Positions 25,565-35,664 of a stretch of DNA of 64,000 nucleotides are shown here, piece by piece. The first letter of the stretch is position 1, and every line of letters begins with the position of its first letter. The stretch lies in contig NZ_JAFLNH010000001.1 of assembly GCF_018361265.1 (NCBI RefSeq), positions 1,922,001 through 1,986,000 of the forward strand, read 5' to 3'. The stretch comes from Mycobacterium sp. SM1 (GTDB lineage: Bacteria; Actinomycetota; Actinomycetes; Mycobacteriales; Mycobacteriaceae). The translations under genes and the position numbers were made by a program. The notes under the pieces were generated by a model. That model had not been told where the DNA came from. It ran no database searches and saw nothing but the letters and a program-made list of their open reading frames with translations.

Positions 25565-25995
25565 GCGGATTTCACCAAACAGAAGGTCTGGGCATTCACG
25601 CCGTTGGAGATCCTTTCATCCTTGACCACACCGTCGACGGTGATGCGGCAGCCGATGGTGTCGCTGCGGCCCTGCGCCACAATGATGGGGCTCACCGCCG
25701 GATCGGTGGTCGACAATTGCAGCGACCACGGCAACGGCGCGCTGTCCACGCGCTGCGGTGTGGCGTTGAGGTCCAGGTAATTGATGTCCGCCACCGCGCC
25801 GGTGGGGCCGAAGATCTCATAGATCACCACCTTGGGCCGAAACGGCTTGGTGTCTTCGAACCTGACCGACGAGCCTCCGGCGTTGCCATGCGCACCGAAG
25901 TAGCCATGGACGCGATACACGGTAAACCCGCCGATAGCGACGACCGCCACGATCAGCAACGGCATCCACACCCGTTTGAGAACGCCAAGCATCAC
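25561..25995 (-). CDS. mmpS: MmpS accessory protein
   Basis: A 144-residue membrane-anchored protein. One N-terminal helix ([20 protein letters not shown]) is followed by a periplasmic beta-sandwich ([40 protein letters not shown] and [20 protein letters not shown], with two Cys that could form a disulfide). MmpS proteins assemble with their MmpL partner in siderophore or lipid export. The stop overlaps the mmpL start (ATGA). Two Met codons begin the gene, so the start may be 25995 or 25992. The regulatory palindrome at 26270-26285 lies 275 bases upstream. Confidence 0.93.
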   Translation of the reverse strand: MMLGVLKRVWMPLLIVAVVAIGGFTVYRVHGYFGAHGNAGGSSVRFEDTKPFRPKVVIYEIFGPTGAVADINYLDLNATPQRVDSAPLPWSLQLSTTDPAVSPIIVAQGRSDTIGCRITVDGVVKDERISNGVNAQTFCLVKSA

Positions 25996-26322
25996 ACCCT
26001 CGCTTTTTGTCGCTGCCTTTGGTAGTCGGCGATGAATTTCGTTCTGCCGCTTCCCGTCGCGTCAGCGCACGAAGTCAACGGCCGGCTTTACGGCGCTACC
26101 CAATCACCGGCGTCCCTCGAATGGTCCGGGACATCAGCCGTGCCGCTCAGACGCTGTGCCGCCGGGATTTGCTGAGGTGATTCGACTACCGAAACGCGTC
26201 AGCCCGTTGGTTTCTGGCCCTGAGCCCGGTCTCCTGCCATGTCCACCGTCCTCCTTAACCGCTGACGCATAGATTAGCTGATCTAATGTGTTGGCGCTAT
26301 AGGGTCATCGGGGTAGCGCCGG
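25996..26322. other. intergenic region upstream of mmpS; regulatory, no gene
   Basis: The 327 bases between mmpS and the next membrane-protein gene hold no convincing reading frame. On the minus strand, towards mmpS, a possible ribosome binding site is GAGGGTG at 25997-26003. Near 26260-26290 the sequence is AT-richer and contains a palindrome. No tetR-like gene is next to it, unlike the mmpS4-mmpL4 locus of M. tuberculosis, where a TetR-type gene is close by (from memory). Confidence 0.6.
26270..26285. promoter_or_regulatory. palindromic operator candidate upstream of mmpS-mmpL
   Basis: TAGATTAGCTGATCTA reads almost the same on both strands (TAGAT-Y-AGCT-R-ATCTA, with one mismatched pair) and is followed by ATG-like AATG. 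A 16-bp AT-rich dyad of this size suits a TetR- or MarR-type dimer. It stands out in the GC-rich surroundings. The regulator is not in this window. Confidence 0.55.
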
Positions 26323-27258
26323 TTATGTCGAACGGCCACCGGGAAGGGACGGCGGTGAGGGCACCAACGGAAGTCGTCGTCGAGGCCGCAATTTCGGCCG
26401 CGATTCAGGGTGCATCCCCGATTGCCGCAGCCTGCCCAGCGCCACGCCGGACAACCCCAGCACGGTGAGCACCCCGCCGGCGGTTAGCGTGAGGCCGAGC
26501 CACTGGTGCAGGCCGGCCTCGGCGTGGCCGACCATGACCCCGGCAATCTCGCGGACGTTGCCAGCGGCGTGGTTGAGTGCATGGTCGACGTGGCGGCGCG
26601 CGACCGCGACGGCCATCCAGTCGCCCGCTCCCGCCACCAGCGCCGAGACGCCGAGGGCGGCCAACGCGCTCCAGCGGCGGCGGGCGGCGACCAGCGTCAG
26701 CAGCGCGCCGGTAGCGCCGAGCGCCGCCGCACCGATGCTCACCCGCGGACCCCAGCTGGTGAGTGCTCGTAATCGGTTATGCTGCAACGCGTTTAGGTGG
26801 CCAATAGTCAGCGGAGCAGTCATTGTCCCCGGCACCTGCACGTCGAAGTCACTCAAGAGCTGCTGAAACGGCGTGTCGTCGACCATGGGGGTCAGATCGA
26901 GCACCCAAGAATCGGCGTTACCGGCGGCCGCTGGACCGCCGAACAACCGATCGTGCGCTGCCCTGTTCGCCTGGGCGAACTTCGGTGCAAACGACGGGCC
27001 GGCGGTGTATGCGCTGGCCACGTCGTGCACCAGCGAGCTGTCGCCGGTGTGGCCGCCATGGGCGATGAGCGCTGTTACCCGACTTGTTAGCTCAGATGCC
27101 ATGGTGGACTGCAGAGTTGGATCGCCGGCGGCTTTCCGGGCCAGCGCGGCGTAGCCGTCGGCATCGATCAGGTTGAGCTGCGCCCAGGTCGCGGGGATTG
27201 CCACCGCCAGTGCCGCCGCGGTGACCAGCCACAGCATCACCGTAACCGTGAATCGCAC
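26323..27258 (-). CDS. mycobacterial membrane protein of unknown function
   Basis: A 311-residue protein. An N-terminal helix (VTVMLWLVTAAALAVAIPAT) is followed by a periplasmic domain of about 150 residues. At least three helices follow: VSIGAAALGATGALLTLVAA, ALAALGVSALVAGAGDWMAV and HQWLGLTLTAGGVLTVLGLS. The tail is Arg/Pro-rich (RPKLRPRRRLPLVPSPPSLP). I recognise no enzymatic motif and cannot name the family. The GTG at 27258 has a strong ribosome binding site (GGGGGAGG) four bases upstream; an open frame reaches 27318. It points towards mmpS and may be in the same transcription unit. Confidence 0.72.
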   Translation of the reverse strand: MRFTVTVMLWLVTAAALAVAIPATWAQLNLIDADGYAALARKAAGDPTLQSTMASELTSRVTALIAHGGHTGDSSLVHDVASAYTAGPSFAPKFAQANRAAHDRLFGGPAAAGNADSWVLDLTPMVDDTPFQQLLSDFDVQVPGTMTAPLTIGHLNALQHNRLRALTSWGPRVSIGAAALGATGALLTLVAARRRWSALAALGVSALVAGAGDWMAVAVARRHVDHALNHAAGNVREIAGVMVGHAEAGLHQWLGLTLTAGGVLTVLGLSGVALGRLRQSGMHPESRPKLRPRRRLPLVPSPPSLPGGRST

Positions 27259-27447
27259 GTCGCCTCCCCCGGGACGGCCGTGTCGGGCGCTGTCTCCCCT
27301 AAAAAACCTACTCGGCAACCCGGCGGGCCCCGCGGGTGCCCGCCGGGCTCACCCTGGCCGGTGCTGTCAGGGGCCTACCCGGGGGTTGTCAACTGTTGCG
27401 GCGTGGGTGGTCGGTAGTTGTCGGTGGTGTGCTGTAGGAACAGGGGT

Positions 27448-28032
27448 GTGAATCTTGCGGTGTGGGCTGAGCGCAACGGTGTTGCGCGGGTGGCCGCGTA
27501 TCGCTGGTTCCACGCCGGGCTGTTGCCGGTGCCGGCGCGGCGAGTGGGTCGGCTGATTCTGGTGGATGAGCCGATCGGCGCGGCTGGCCGAAGATCACGC
27601 ACGACCGTGTACGCGCGGGTGTCCTCGGCCGATCAGAAGGCTGATTTGGATCGGCTGGTGGCGCGGGTGACCGCGTGGGCCACCGCCCAACAGATCCCGG
27701 TCGACACGGTGGTGGCCGGGGTTGGTTGCGCGCTCAACGGGCACCGCCGGAAGTTTCTCGCCGTACTGGGTGACCCGACGGTGAGTCGGATCGTGGTCGA
27801 GCGCCGGGATCGGTTCTGCCGGTTCGGCTCGGAGTACGTGCAGGCGGCGCTGGGCGCCCAGGGCCGTGAGCTGGTGGTGGTCGATTCCGCTGAGGTCGAT
27901 GAGGACCCGGTGGGCGATATGAGCGAGATCCTCACCAGTATGTGCGCTCGGTTGTCTGGCAAACGCGCTGCGCAGAACGGGGCCAAGCGCGCGCTGGCGG
28001 CCGCGGCGTCCGATGCGGTGGAGGTGGCCTGA
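27448..28032 (+). CDS. tnpA: IS607-type serine recombinase (TnpA), element 2
   Basis: A 194-residue recombinase with N-terminal helix-turn-helix (VNLAVWAERNGVARVAAYRW), catalytic serine in TVYARVSSADQKADLDRL, VVERRDRFCRFG and LTSMCARLSGKRAAQNGAKR. The order matches TnpA of element 1 with moderate identity. A GTG at 27448 is the start, parallel to the GTG of element 1; a longer open frame begins at 27418. It is followed by tnpB after one base. Confidence 0.91.
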   Translation: MNLAVWAERNGVARVAAYRWFHAGLLPVPARRVGRLILVDEPIGAAGRRSRTTVYARVSSADQKADLDRLVARVTAWATAQQIPVDTVVAGVGCALNGHRRKFLAVLGDPTVSRIVVERRDRFCRFGSEYVQAALGAQGRELVVVDSAEVDEDPVGDMSEILTSMCARLSGKRAAQNGAKRALAAAASDAVEVA

Positions 28033-28033
28033 G

Positions 28034-29413
28034 ATGCCGCGTTTCGAGGTGCCCGACGGCTGGTGTGTGCAGGCGTTCTGTTTCACCCTGGACCCGAACG
28101 GGGACCAGGCCCGCGCGCTGGCGCGGCATTTCGGGGCCCGCCGCAAGGCCTACACCTGGGCCGTCGCCACGCTGAAAGCCGATATCCGGGCGTGGCACGC
28201 CGCCGGTGTTAAGACCGCGAGGCCCTCGCTGCGGGTGTTGCGGAAACGCTGGAATCAGGTCAAAGACGAGGTGTGCGTCAACGCCGAGACGGGCCAGCCG
28301 TGGTGGCCCGAATGCTCGAAAGAGGCCTATGCCGATGGCATCGCCGGCGCGGTGGACGCCTACTGGAACTGGCAGAGCTCCCGATCGGGCAAACGCGACG
28401 GCAAGCCGATGGGCTTCCCCCGGTTGAAGAAGAAAAGACGCGACGCCGAGCGGGTGACGTTCACCACCGGGGTGATGCGCGTCGAACCCGACCGCCGGCA
28501 TGTCGCCTTGCCGCTGATCGGCACCGTCCGCACCCATGAGAGCACCCGCCGCATCGAGCGCCTCATCGCCAAGGGCCGCGCGCGGGTGCTGGCGATCAGC
28601 GTGCGCCGCAACGGCACTCGACTCGACGCGAGCGTGCGGGTGCTGGTGCAGCGGCCGATTCAGCCCGGCGTGGCGCTGCCCGAGTCGCGGGTCGGTGTCG
28701 ACGTCGGGGCGCGCCGGCTGGCGACCGTGGCCAGCGCCGGCGGCGGCGTGATCGAACAGGTGGCTAACCCGCGCCCGCTTGAGGCGGCGCTTCGCGAATT
28801 ACGGCGGGTGTCGCGGGCCCGTTCACGCTGTGTGAAAGGCTCCCGCCGGTATCGTGAGCGCACCACGCAGATGCCTCGGCTGTATCGCCGGGTCAACGAT
28901 GTCCGCACTCATCACCTGCACGTCCTGACAACACGATTGGCCAAAACCCACGGCCGGGTCGTGCTGGAGGGATTAGACGCCGCCGGGATGCTGCGGCAAA
29001 AGGACCTGCCGGGGGCTCGCGCCCGGCGGCGGGGACTATCCGATGCCGCCCTGGGCACACCACGGCGGCACCTGGCCTACAAAACGGGCTGGTACGGGTC
29101 GCAGTTGGTGGTGGCCAACCGGTGGTTCCCGTCGTCGAAAACCTGCCACCTTTGTGGGCATGTCCAGGACATCGGATGGGACGAAAAGTGGCAATGTGCC
29201 ACGTGTTTGGCGGTCCATCAGCGCGATGACAACGCCGCGATCAACCTCGCGCGCTACGAGGAAACCATTAGCGTCGTCGGCCCAGTTGGGGCCGCCGTCA
29301 AGCGTGGAGCCGACCGTAAGACCCGGCCTGGCCGGGCAGGTGGCCGTGAAGCGCGGAAGGGACGCGGCCGCAAGGCCGCCGAACAACCCCGAGACGGGGT
29401 GCAAGTCGCGTGA
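28034..29413 (+). CDS. tnpB: TnpB RNA-guided nuclease, element 2
   Basis: A 459-residue TnpB with all expected parts: N-terminal WED/REC-like region (FGARRKAYTWAVATLKADIR and MGFPRLKKKRRDAERVTFTT), RuvC Asp in VGVDVGARRLATV and Glu in VVLEGLDAAGM. The zinc ribbon is intact (TCHLCGHVQD ... WQCATCLA), and the final Asp lies in HQRDDNAAINLAR. The basic C-terminal tail (KRGADRKTRPGRAGGREARK) is encoded by hairpin-rich DNA. Unlike TnpB of element 1, the zinc site is complete and there is no N-terminal extension, so this one looks active. The ATG at 28034 follows the tnpA stop. Confidence 0.92.
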   Translation: MPRFEVPDGWCVQAFCFTLDPNGDQARALARHFGARRKAYTWAVATLKADIRAWHAAGVKTARPSLRVLRKRWNQVKDEVCVNAETGQPWWPECSKEAYADGIAGAVDAYWNWQSSRSGKRDGKPMGFPRLKKKRRDAERVTFTTGVMRVEPDRRHVALPLIGTVRTHESTRRIERLIAKGRARVLAISVRRNGTRLDASVRVLVQRPIQPGVALPESRVGVDVGARRLATVASAGGGVIEQVANPRPLEAALRELRRVSRARSRCVKGSRRYRERTTQMPRLYRRVNDVRTHHLHVLTTRLAKTHGRVVLEGLDAAGMLRQKDLPGARARRRGLSDAALGTPRRHLAYKTGWYGSQLVVANRWFPSSKTCHLCGHVQDIGWDEKWQCATCLAVHQRDDNAAINLARYEETISVVGPVGAAVKRGADRKTRPGRAGGREARKGRGRKAAEQPRDGVQVA

Positions 29414-29440
29414 CCACTAAAGATCACTCACTTGCAACGG
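29275..29440 (+). ncRNA. candidate TnpB guide RNA at the 3' end of element 2
   Basis: Stems in the last 165 bases of the element: GGCCC/GGGCC (29279-29293), GCGGCC-GCAA-GGCCGC (29364-29379) and CCCC-GAGAC-GGGG (29387-29399), then GTGA...TCAC across the tnpB stop. The GCAA tetraloop and the terminal CCCC/GGGG hairpin recur in element 1 at a similar distance from the right end, which supports a conserved RNA scaffold. Confidence 0.62.
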
Positions 29441-29443
29441 CTA

Positions 29444-29962
29444 TCACGGAGCTATGCCACGCACGTAGGCGGCCTGGCCCAGGTGCTGGGCGCAGTCGTC
29501 GATGATGCTGACCAGCCGCACACTGGCGGTCACCGGCGGGTCCCAGCGGCGGTCCACAATGCGCGATAGCTCCTCGACGGTCACGCCGGCGATGTACTCC
29601 AGCGTGAGCTTGTGCACCCCATGGTAATAGCCCGACAGCAGCTCAGCCGGTGCCCGCACCTTCGCGACGTCTTCGGCGCTGTGCCCGTAACCGCTGTCGT
29701 CGCGCGGCAAATCCAGGCCGAATCGATCAACCCAGCCGTCGCGGGTCCACACCTGCTCGACCCCCGCGATATCGGCGACCTGGATGTCCTGCACCCGCGC
29801 GCTGTGCCAGATGAGCCATGCAATGCTGTTGGCGCTCGGCGTGGGCCGATAGCCAGACACCTCGGCGGTCAGCCCGTCGGTGAGGTCATCGACATGCTCG
29901 ATCAGCCGAGTGAACGCGTCGCGAAGCAACTCCCGGGCGGCGGCGGCGTCGGTGCTGGACAT
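29444..29962 (-). CDS. DinB-like / mycothiol-dependent-type helical bundle protein (Rv0443-like)
   Basis: A 172-residue protein with the DinB/YfiT four-helix pattern: ARELLRDAFTRLIEHVDDLT, NSIAWLIWHSARVQDIQVAD (metal-ligand His), YHGVHKLTLEYI (His) and SIIDDCAQHLGQAAYVRG (His). The three His positions fit the metal site of the superfamily, whose members include mycothiol-dependent enzymes; substrate unknown. I start at the ATG at 29962 (MSSTDAAAA); an earlier one lies at 29983. IS607 element 2 abuts its stop codon. Confidence 0.82.
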   Translation of the reverse strand: MSSTDAAAARELLRDAFTRLIEHVDDLTDGLTAEVSGYRPTPSANSIAWLIWHSARVQDIQVADIAGVEQVWTRDGWVDRFGLDLPRDDSGYGHSAEDVAKVRAPAELLSGYYHGVHKLTLEYIAGVTVEELSRIVDRRWDPPVTASVRLVSIIDDCAQHLGQAAYVRGIAP

Positions 29963-30073
29963 ACCGGCGACATTACGGGCCACCGGCGTTGCGTGGAAGA
30001 GGGCGGCACGGTGTTCCGGTCGGGGTGGGCCTGAGGGCTCTCGGCGATGCCAGCACGCCGTAGATTATCTGGG

Positions 30074-31789
30074 GTGAGCTATGACTTGGTGATCCGCAAC
30101 GGCAGGATTGTCGACGGGTTGGGAGGCGAGCCGTACCTCGGCGACGTCGCGGTTCGCGATGGCGTCATCGCGGGCATCGGCACGATCGACGGCGCTGCGG
30201 CCCGGGAGATCGACGCGACCGGGCTGCTGGTCACCCCCGGCTTCGTCGACTTGCACACACACTATGACGGTCAGTCGATCTGGTCGGATCGCTTGACTCC
30301 GTCGTCGGCGCACGGGGTGACGACGGTGGTGATGGGCAACTGCGGGGTGGGTTTTGCGCCGTGCCGCAACCAGGACCACGACGTGCTGGTGGACGTGATG
30401 GCCGGTGTCGAAGACATTCCCGGCGCGGTGATGACCGACGGTCTGCCGTGGACCTGGGAGACCTTCCCCGAATACCTCGAGGCGCTGGACGCGCGCAAAC
30501 GCGATATCGACGTGGCCGTCTATCTGCCGCACTCCCCGCTGCGGGTTTACGTGATGGGGCAGCGCGGCGCCGACCGCGAGCCGGCGACCGCCGAGGATCT
30601 CGCGCGGATGCGGGCGCTGGCCACGGAGGCGATGCAGGCCGGCGCCCTGGGTTTCGCGTCGTCGCGGCTGATGATCCACAAGACCGCCAGCGGCTCGGCG
30701 ATCCCGAGTTATGACGCCGCCCGCGAGGAGATCCTCGAGATCGCCAAGGGCGTCGCCGACGGCGGTGGCGGGTTGATCCAGTTCGTACCCGATATCCCCG
30801 CCGGCGGTTACCAGCCGGTGCTGCAGCAGGTGTTCGACGTCGCCGAGGAGGTCGGCCTGCCGGTCACCTTCACGCTGGCCATCGCCAACGCCGGAGAGCC
30901 AGCGTGGCCGGACGCCATCGCCATGATCGAGAAGGCCAACAAAAACGCGGGTGCTGACACCCGCTTTACCGCGCAGTTGCTGCCGCGTCCGATCGGGCTG
31001 GTGCTCGGGCTGGAACTGTCCGCCCACCCGTTCGTGCTCTACCCGAGCTACCGTGAGATCGCGCACCTGCCGCTGGCGCGGCGCGTCGCCGAGATGCGCA
31101 AACCCGAGGTGCGAGCCCGCATTTTGGCCGACACGCCCGGTGAGGGCCACCCGCTGCAGTATCTGGCACAGGCCTGGGACTGGATCTTCCCGTTGGGCGA
31201 TGAGCCCAACTACGAGCCTCGCCCGTCCGACAGCATCGCTGCCCGCGCCCGTGCCCGCGGGGTGCGCCCGATCGAGGAGGCCTACGACCGGCTGCTCGAC
31301 GATGACGGGAACGCGATGCTGCTGGTCGCCGTGGGCAATTTCGTGAACTACTCGCTGGACACCGTCGGCGAGCTGCTGCACCGCGACGACGTGGTGCTCG
31401 GCCTGGGCGACGGCGGCGCGCACTATGGCATGATCTGCGACGCCAGCTTCCCGACGTACTGGCTCACGCACTGGGCGCGCGACCGGGCATCCGGCCGGTT
31501 TTCGGTGCCGGCGGCGATCCGCGAGCTCACCTCGGTGCCGGCCCGCATCGCCGGGCTGGGCGATCGCGGGCGCATCGCCGTCGGCTACAAGGCCGATCTG
31601 AATGTCATCGACCACGCCCGGCTGCGACTGCACAAGCCGGTCATCACCTACGACCTGCCCGCCGGTGGCCGCCGGCTCGACCAGACCGCCGACGGCTACC
31701 GCGCGACGGTCGTCTCCGGTCAGGTCATCGCCGAAAACGGGGTTCCCACCGACGCCCGTCCCGGCAGGCTGATCCGCGGCCGACGCTGA
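30074..31789 (+). CDS. amidohydrolase family 3 protein, N-acyl-D-amino-acid deacylase-like
   Basis: A 571-residue metal-dependent hydrolase. It begins SYDLVIRNGRIVDGLGGEPY, the N-terminal beta-sandwich of amidohydrolases, with the metal motif in TPGFVDLHTHYDGQ. GVTTVVMGNCGVGFAP follows, and the later GLGDGGAHYGMICDA carries the catalytic Asp. The best match is the D-aminoacylase / N-acyl-D-amino acid deacylase group, which removes acyl groups from D-amino acids; the real substrate is unknown. The GTG at 30074 fits the family start; an ATG at 30047 gives nine extra residues. Its neighbour upstream is divergent. Confidence 0.87.
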   Translation: MSYDLVIRNGRIVDGLGGEPYLGDVAVRDGVIAGIGTIDGAAAREIDATGLLVTPGFVDLHTHYDGQSIWSDRLTPSSAHGVTTVVMGNCGVGFAPCRNQDHDVLVDVMAGVEDIPGAVMTDGLPWTWETFPEYLEALDARKRDIDVAVYLPHSPLRVYVMGQRGADREPATAEDLARMRALATEAMQAGALGFASSRLMIHKTASGSAIPSYDAAREEILEIAKGVADGGGGLIQFVPDIPAGGYQPVLQQVFDVAEEVGLPVTFTLAIANAGEPAWPDAIAMIEKANKNAGADTRFTAQLLPRPIGLVLGLELSAHPFVLYPSYREIAHLPLARRVAEMRKPEVRARILADTPGEGHPLQYLAQAWDWIFPLGDEPNYEPRPSDSIAARARARGVRPIEEAYDRLLDDDGNAMLLVAVGNFVNYSLDTVGELLHRDDVVLGLGDGGAHYGMICDASFPTYWLTHWARDRASGRFSVPAAIRELTSVPARIAGLGDRGRIAVGYKADLNVIDHARLRLHKPVITYDLPAGGRRLDQTADGYRATVVSGQVIAENGVPTDARPGRLIRGRR

Positions 31790-31888
31790 CCCGCTGGCGT
31801 TCCGCGGCGCCGTTGCGGCGCCGCGGCGCGCAATCCGCCCGCGCGCTGGGCGAAGCCGAACTTTCCCAGAGGCGAATACAGTTATCCC

Positions 31889-32299
31889 ATGAGCGCGCAG
31901 GTAGATCTCGAGCGGCTGGCCGGCGCATTGGGCAACTACAGCTTTGCCTATCTCATCACCGTCAACGACGACTGGCGGGTGCGCGCGGTGGAAGTCGAGC
32001 CGGTATTTGACGGGCGGTTGTTGGACATCGGGCCGATAGGCGGACATACCCGCGAGAATTTGTCGCGGCTCGGCACCGCTACCTTGGTGTGGCCGCCGCG
32101 CCACCCGGGCGATTACTCGCTGATCGTCGACGCCGACACCGAGACCGCCGTCGACGCCGATGCCGTCACACCGGTGCGGATGGTGCCCACTCGCGCGCTC
32201 TTGCACCGCCCGCTGGCTGGCGACGAACCGACGTGTGCGAGCAGACACGCCTACGACTGCGTGGTATTTAAGGCATCCCCGTCGTCGACCTCCTACTGA
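31889..32299 (+). CDS. pyridoxamine-phosphate-oxidase-like conserved protein (Rv0441c-like)
   Basis: A 136-residue protein with a split-barrel flavin-binding-like pattern: NYSFAYLITVNDDWRVRAVE, LDIGPIGGHTRENLSRLGTA, TLVWPPRHPGDYSLIVDADT and VVFKASPSS at the end. It resembles Rv0441c and small PPOX-type proteins; cofactor and substrate are unknown. An AGAGG ribosome-binding-like site lies upstream of the ATG at 31889. It is convergent with groEL2 and the two share the strong terminator between them. Confidence 0.78.
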   Translation: MSAQVDLERLAGALGNYSFAYLITVNDDWRVRAVEVEPVFDGRLLDIGPIGGHTRENLSRLGTATLVWPPRHPGDYSLIVDADTETAVDADAVTPVRMVPTRALLHRPLAGDEPTCASRHAYDCVVFKASPSSTSY

Positions 32300-32318
32300 A
32301 GTCTGAAGTGATGAGCAA

Positions 32319-32362
32319 GCAACGAAAAAGCCCGGCCCTTTGGGGCCGGGCTTTTTCGTTGC
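32319..32362. terminator. bidirectional intrinsic terminator
   Basis: A perfect 20-bp stem (32319-32338 with 32343-32362) with loop TTTG. The core is GCCCGGCCC/GGGCCGGGC flanked by A5 on one side and T5 on the other, so a U-tract follows the hairpin in both directions. It separates the convergent Rv0441c-like and groEL2 genes and can end both transcripts. Confidence 0.95.
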
Positions 32363-32398
32363 GTCCGGGCCGCGCCGCGGCCGGGGGAGGAGCCGGAC

Positions 32399-34148
<1,750 letters not shown>

Positions 34149-34157
34149 ACTGCATTC

Positions 34158-34183
34158 TTAGCACTCGACCATGACGAGTGCAA
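34158..34183. promoter_or_regulatory. CIRCE operator 2 (HrcA site) upstream of groEL2
   Basis: TTAGCACTC (34158-34166), nine-base spacer, GAGTGCAA (34176-34183). This copy is closer to consensus than the first. The two sites are separated by nine bases, giving a tandem arrangement like that described for mycobacterial groEL2. Confidence 0.94.
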
Positions 34184-34422
34184 GAACGTGTCGGCTCGGG
34201 ACGGCTGGGCGACGCCAGGCGGGCCGGACGGGTCCGGCCGCGGCCCGGAGCCGGGGCACTGCGACAGCCGACACGATCCGCTCGTCCGGGTCGCGTTGCT
34301 CAGGGACCGTCCACCAGTCAGGCTCACACCGCACTCTCGGACTGAACCAACGGCCGCCCGAAAACCGGCGGTGGCGAACACGGCTACCAGTTGTCCGGCA
34401 CGCGGTAGCTGATAATGGCGGG

Positions 34423-35628
34423 ATGCGTTCGGTCGAGGAACATCAACGTGTCGTCGCCGGGCTGATCACCGCCCGCCCGCCCGTGGCAGTGTCCCTTGCC
34501 GACGCGGTGGGTCTGGTGTTGGCCGAGGATGTCGTCGCGCCGGTACCGCTGCCGGTTTTCGACAACTCGGCGATGGACGGCTATGCCGTCCGGGCTGACG
34601 AGGTCGCCTCCGCAACCCCCGAGCATCCGGTGAAACTGCCGGTTGCCGACGATATTGCGGCTGGACGTACCGACATCCCCACACTCGAGCCGGGCACCGC
34701 GCACCGGATCATGACCGGTGCGCCGATACCGGCCGGGGCCACCGCGGTGGTGCCGGTGGAGTTCACCGACGGGCGAACCGATACGGTGTCGATTCACGCC
34801 GCCAGCGGCGCGGGACGCCACATCCGCCGGGCCGGCGAGGACGTTCGCGCCGGCGCGCCGGTGCTACGGGCCGGACAGGTGGTGACTCCGGCAGTGGCCG
34901 GGTTGGCCGCGGCGCTGGGATTGCCTGAGCTGAGGGTGATCCCCCGGCAGCGGGTGCTGGTGATCTCCACCGGGTCGGAACTGGTGCCACCGGGCACCCC
35001 GCTGCAACCGGGCCAGGTCTATGAATCCAACTCGATCATGCTGGCCGCTGCCGTGCGTGACGCGGGCGCCGCCGTCGTCGGTACCCCGACCGCGGGTGAC
35101 GACGTCGCGCAGTTCGCCGCCGCGCTCGAGCGATATGCCCGCGACGCCGATTTGATCATCACCAGCGGCGGGGTCAGCGCGGGAGCGTACGAGGTGGTCA
35201 AAGACGCGTTCGGGCGTGGCGGGGATCGCGGGGTGGAATTCGTCAAGGTGGCGATGCAACCGGGGATGCCGCAGGGCGTCGGGCGGGTGGCCGGGACGCC
35301 GATTGTCACGATGCCCGGCAACCCGGTTAGCGCGCTGGTGTCCTTCGAGGTGTTCGTCCGTGCCGCCTTACGGCGGGCCATGGGCGTGCCGGCACCGGAG
35401 CGCCCGCGAATATCGGCGGTGCTCACCGAGACCTTGACCTCGCCCCCCGGCAAACGGCAGTTCCGCCGTGGTGTCCTGGACGCCGCGGGCACGACGGTCA
35501 GCGGGTGCGGGCCGCCCGCGTCGCACCATCTGCGCTGGCTGGCATCGGCCAACTGCTTGCTGGATATTCCCGAGGATGTCGTGGAGGTGCCCGCCGGGTC
35601 CGCGCTGCAGGTTTGGGATCTCAGGTAG
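34423..35628 (+). CDS. moeA2: molybdopterin molybdenumtransferase MoeA2
   Basis: A 401-residue enzyme that inserts molybdate into adenylylated molybdopterin. MoeA features: MRSVEEHQRVVAGLITARPP, PLPVFDNSAMDGYAVRADEV, AHRIMTGAPIPAGATAVVPVE, RRAGEDVRAGAPVLRAGQVV, the MoCF-type motif VISTGSELVPPGTPLQPGQV, ITSGGVSAGAYEVV and VTMPGNPVSALVSFEVFV. The ATG at 34423 begins the family sequence. It is divergent from groEL2; from memory H37Rv has Rv0439c between the two, absent here. It leads directly into psd and pssA, as in M. tuberculosis. Confidence 0.93.
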   Translation: MRSVEEHQRVVAGLITARPPVAVSLADAVGLVLAEDVVAPVPLPVFDNSAMDGYAVRADEVASATPEHPVKLPVADDIAAGRTDIPTLEPGTAHRIMTGAPIPAGATAVVPVEFTDGRTDTVSIHAASGAGRHIRRAGEDVRAGAPVLRAGQVVTPAVAGLAAALGLPELRVIPRQRVLVISTGSELVPPGTPLQPGQVYESNSIMLAAAVRDAGAAVVGTPTAGDDVAQFAAALERYARDADLIITSGGVSAGAYEVVKDAFGRGGDRGVEFVKVAMQPGMPQGVGRVAGTPIVTMPGNPVSALVSFEVFVRAALRRAMGVPAPERPRISAVLTETLTSPPGKRQFRRGVLDAAGTTVSGCGPPASHHLRWLASANCLLDIPEDVVEVPAGSALQVWDLR

Positions 35629-35664
35629 CCCGCAAGCCGGCCCGGCTCCGTAAGATGACCGCCG

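Larger units (their letters stand above)
27382..29440 (+). mobile_element. IS607-type element 2 (serine recombinase + TnpB)
   Basis: Left end GGGGTTGTCAACTGTTGCGG at 27382 and right end CTTGCAACGG at 29440 match the ends of element 1. The inside is clearly a different element: both proteins differ substantially in sequence. It is inserted immediately beside the 3' end of the DinB-like gene, three bases from its stop. Both IS607 elements have the same orientation. Confidence 0.85.

Noticed and set aside
23894..25780. 628-residue plus-strand frame
   Set aside because: Antisense to mmpL and mmpS; composition is His/Arg/Asp-rich low-complexity, with no family pattern.
30065..32248. 727-residue minus-strand frame
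   Set aside because: It lies opposite the amidohydrolase and Rv0441c-like genes, whose motifs are clear. It is a high-GC antisense shadow.
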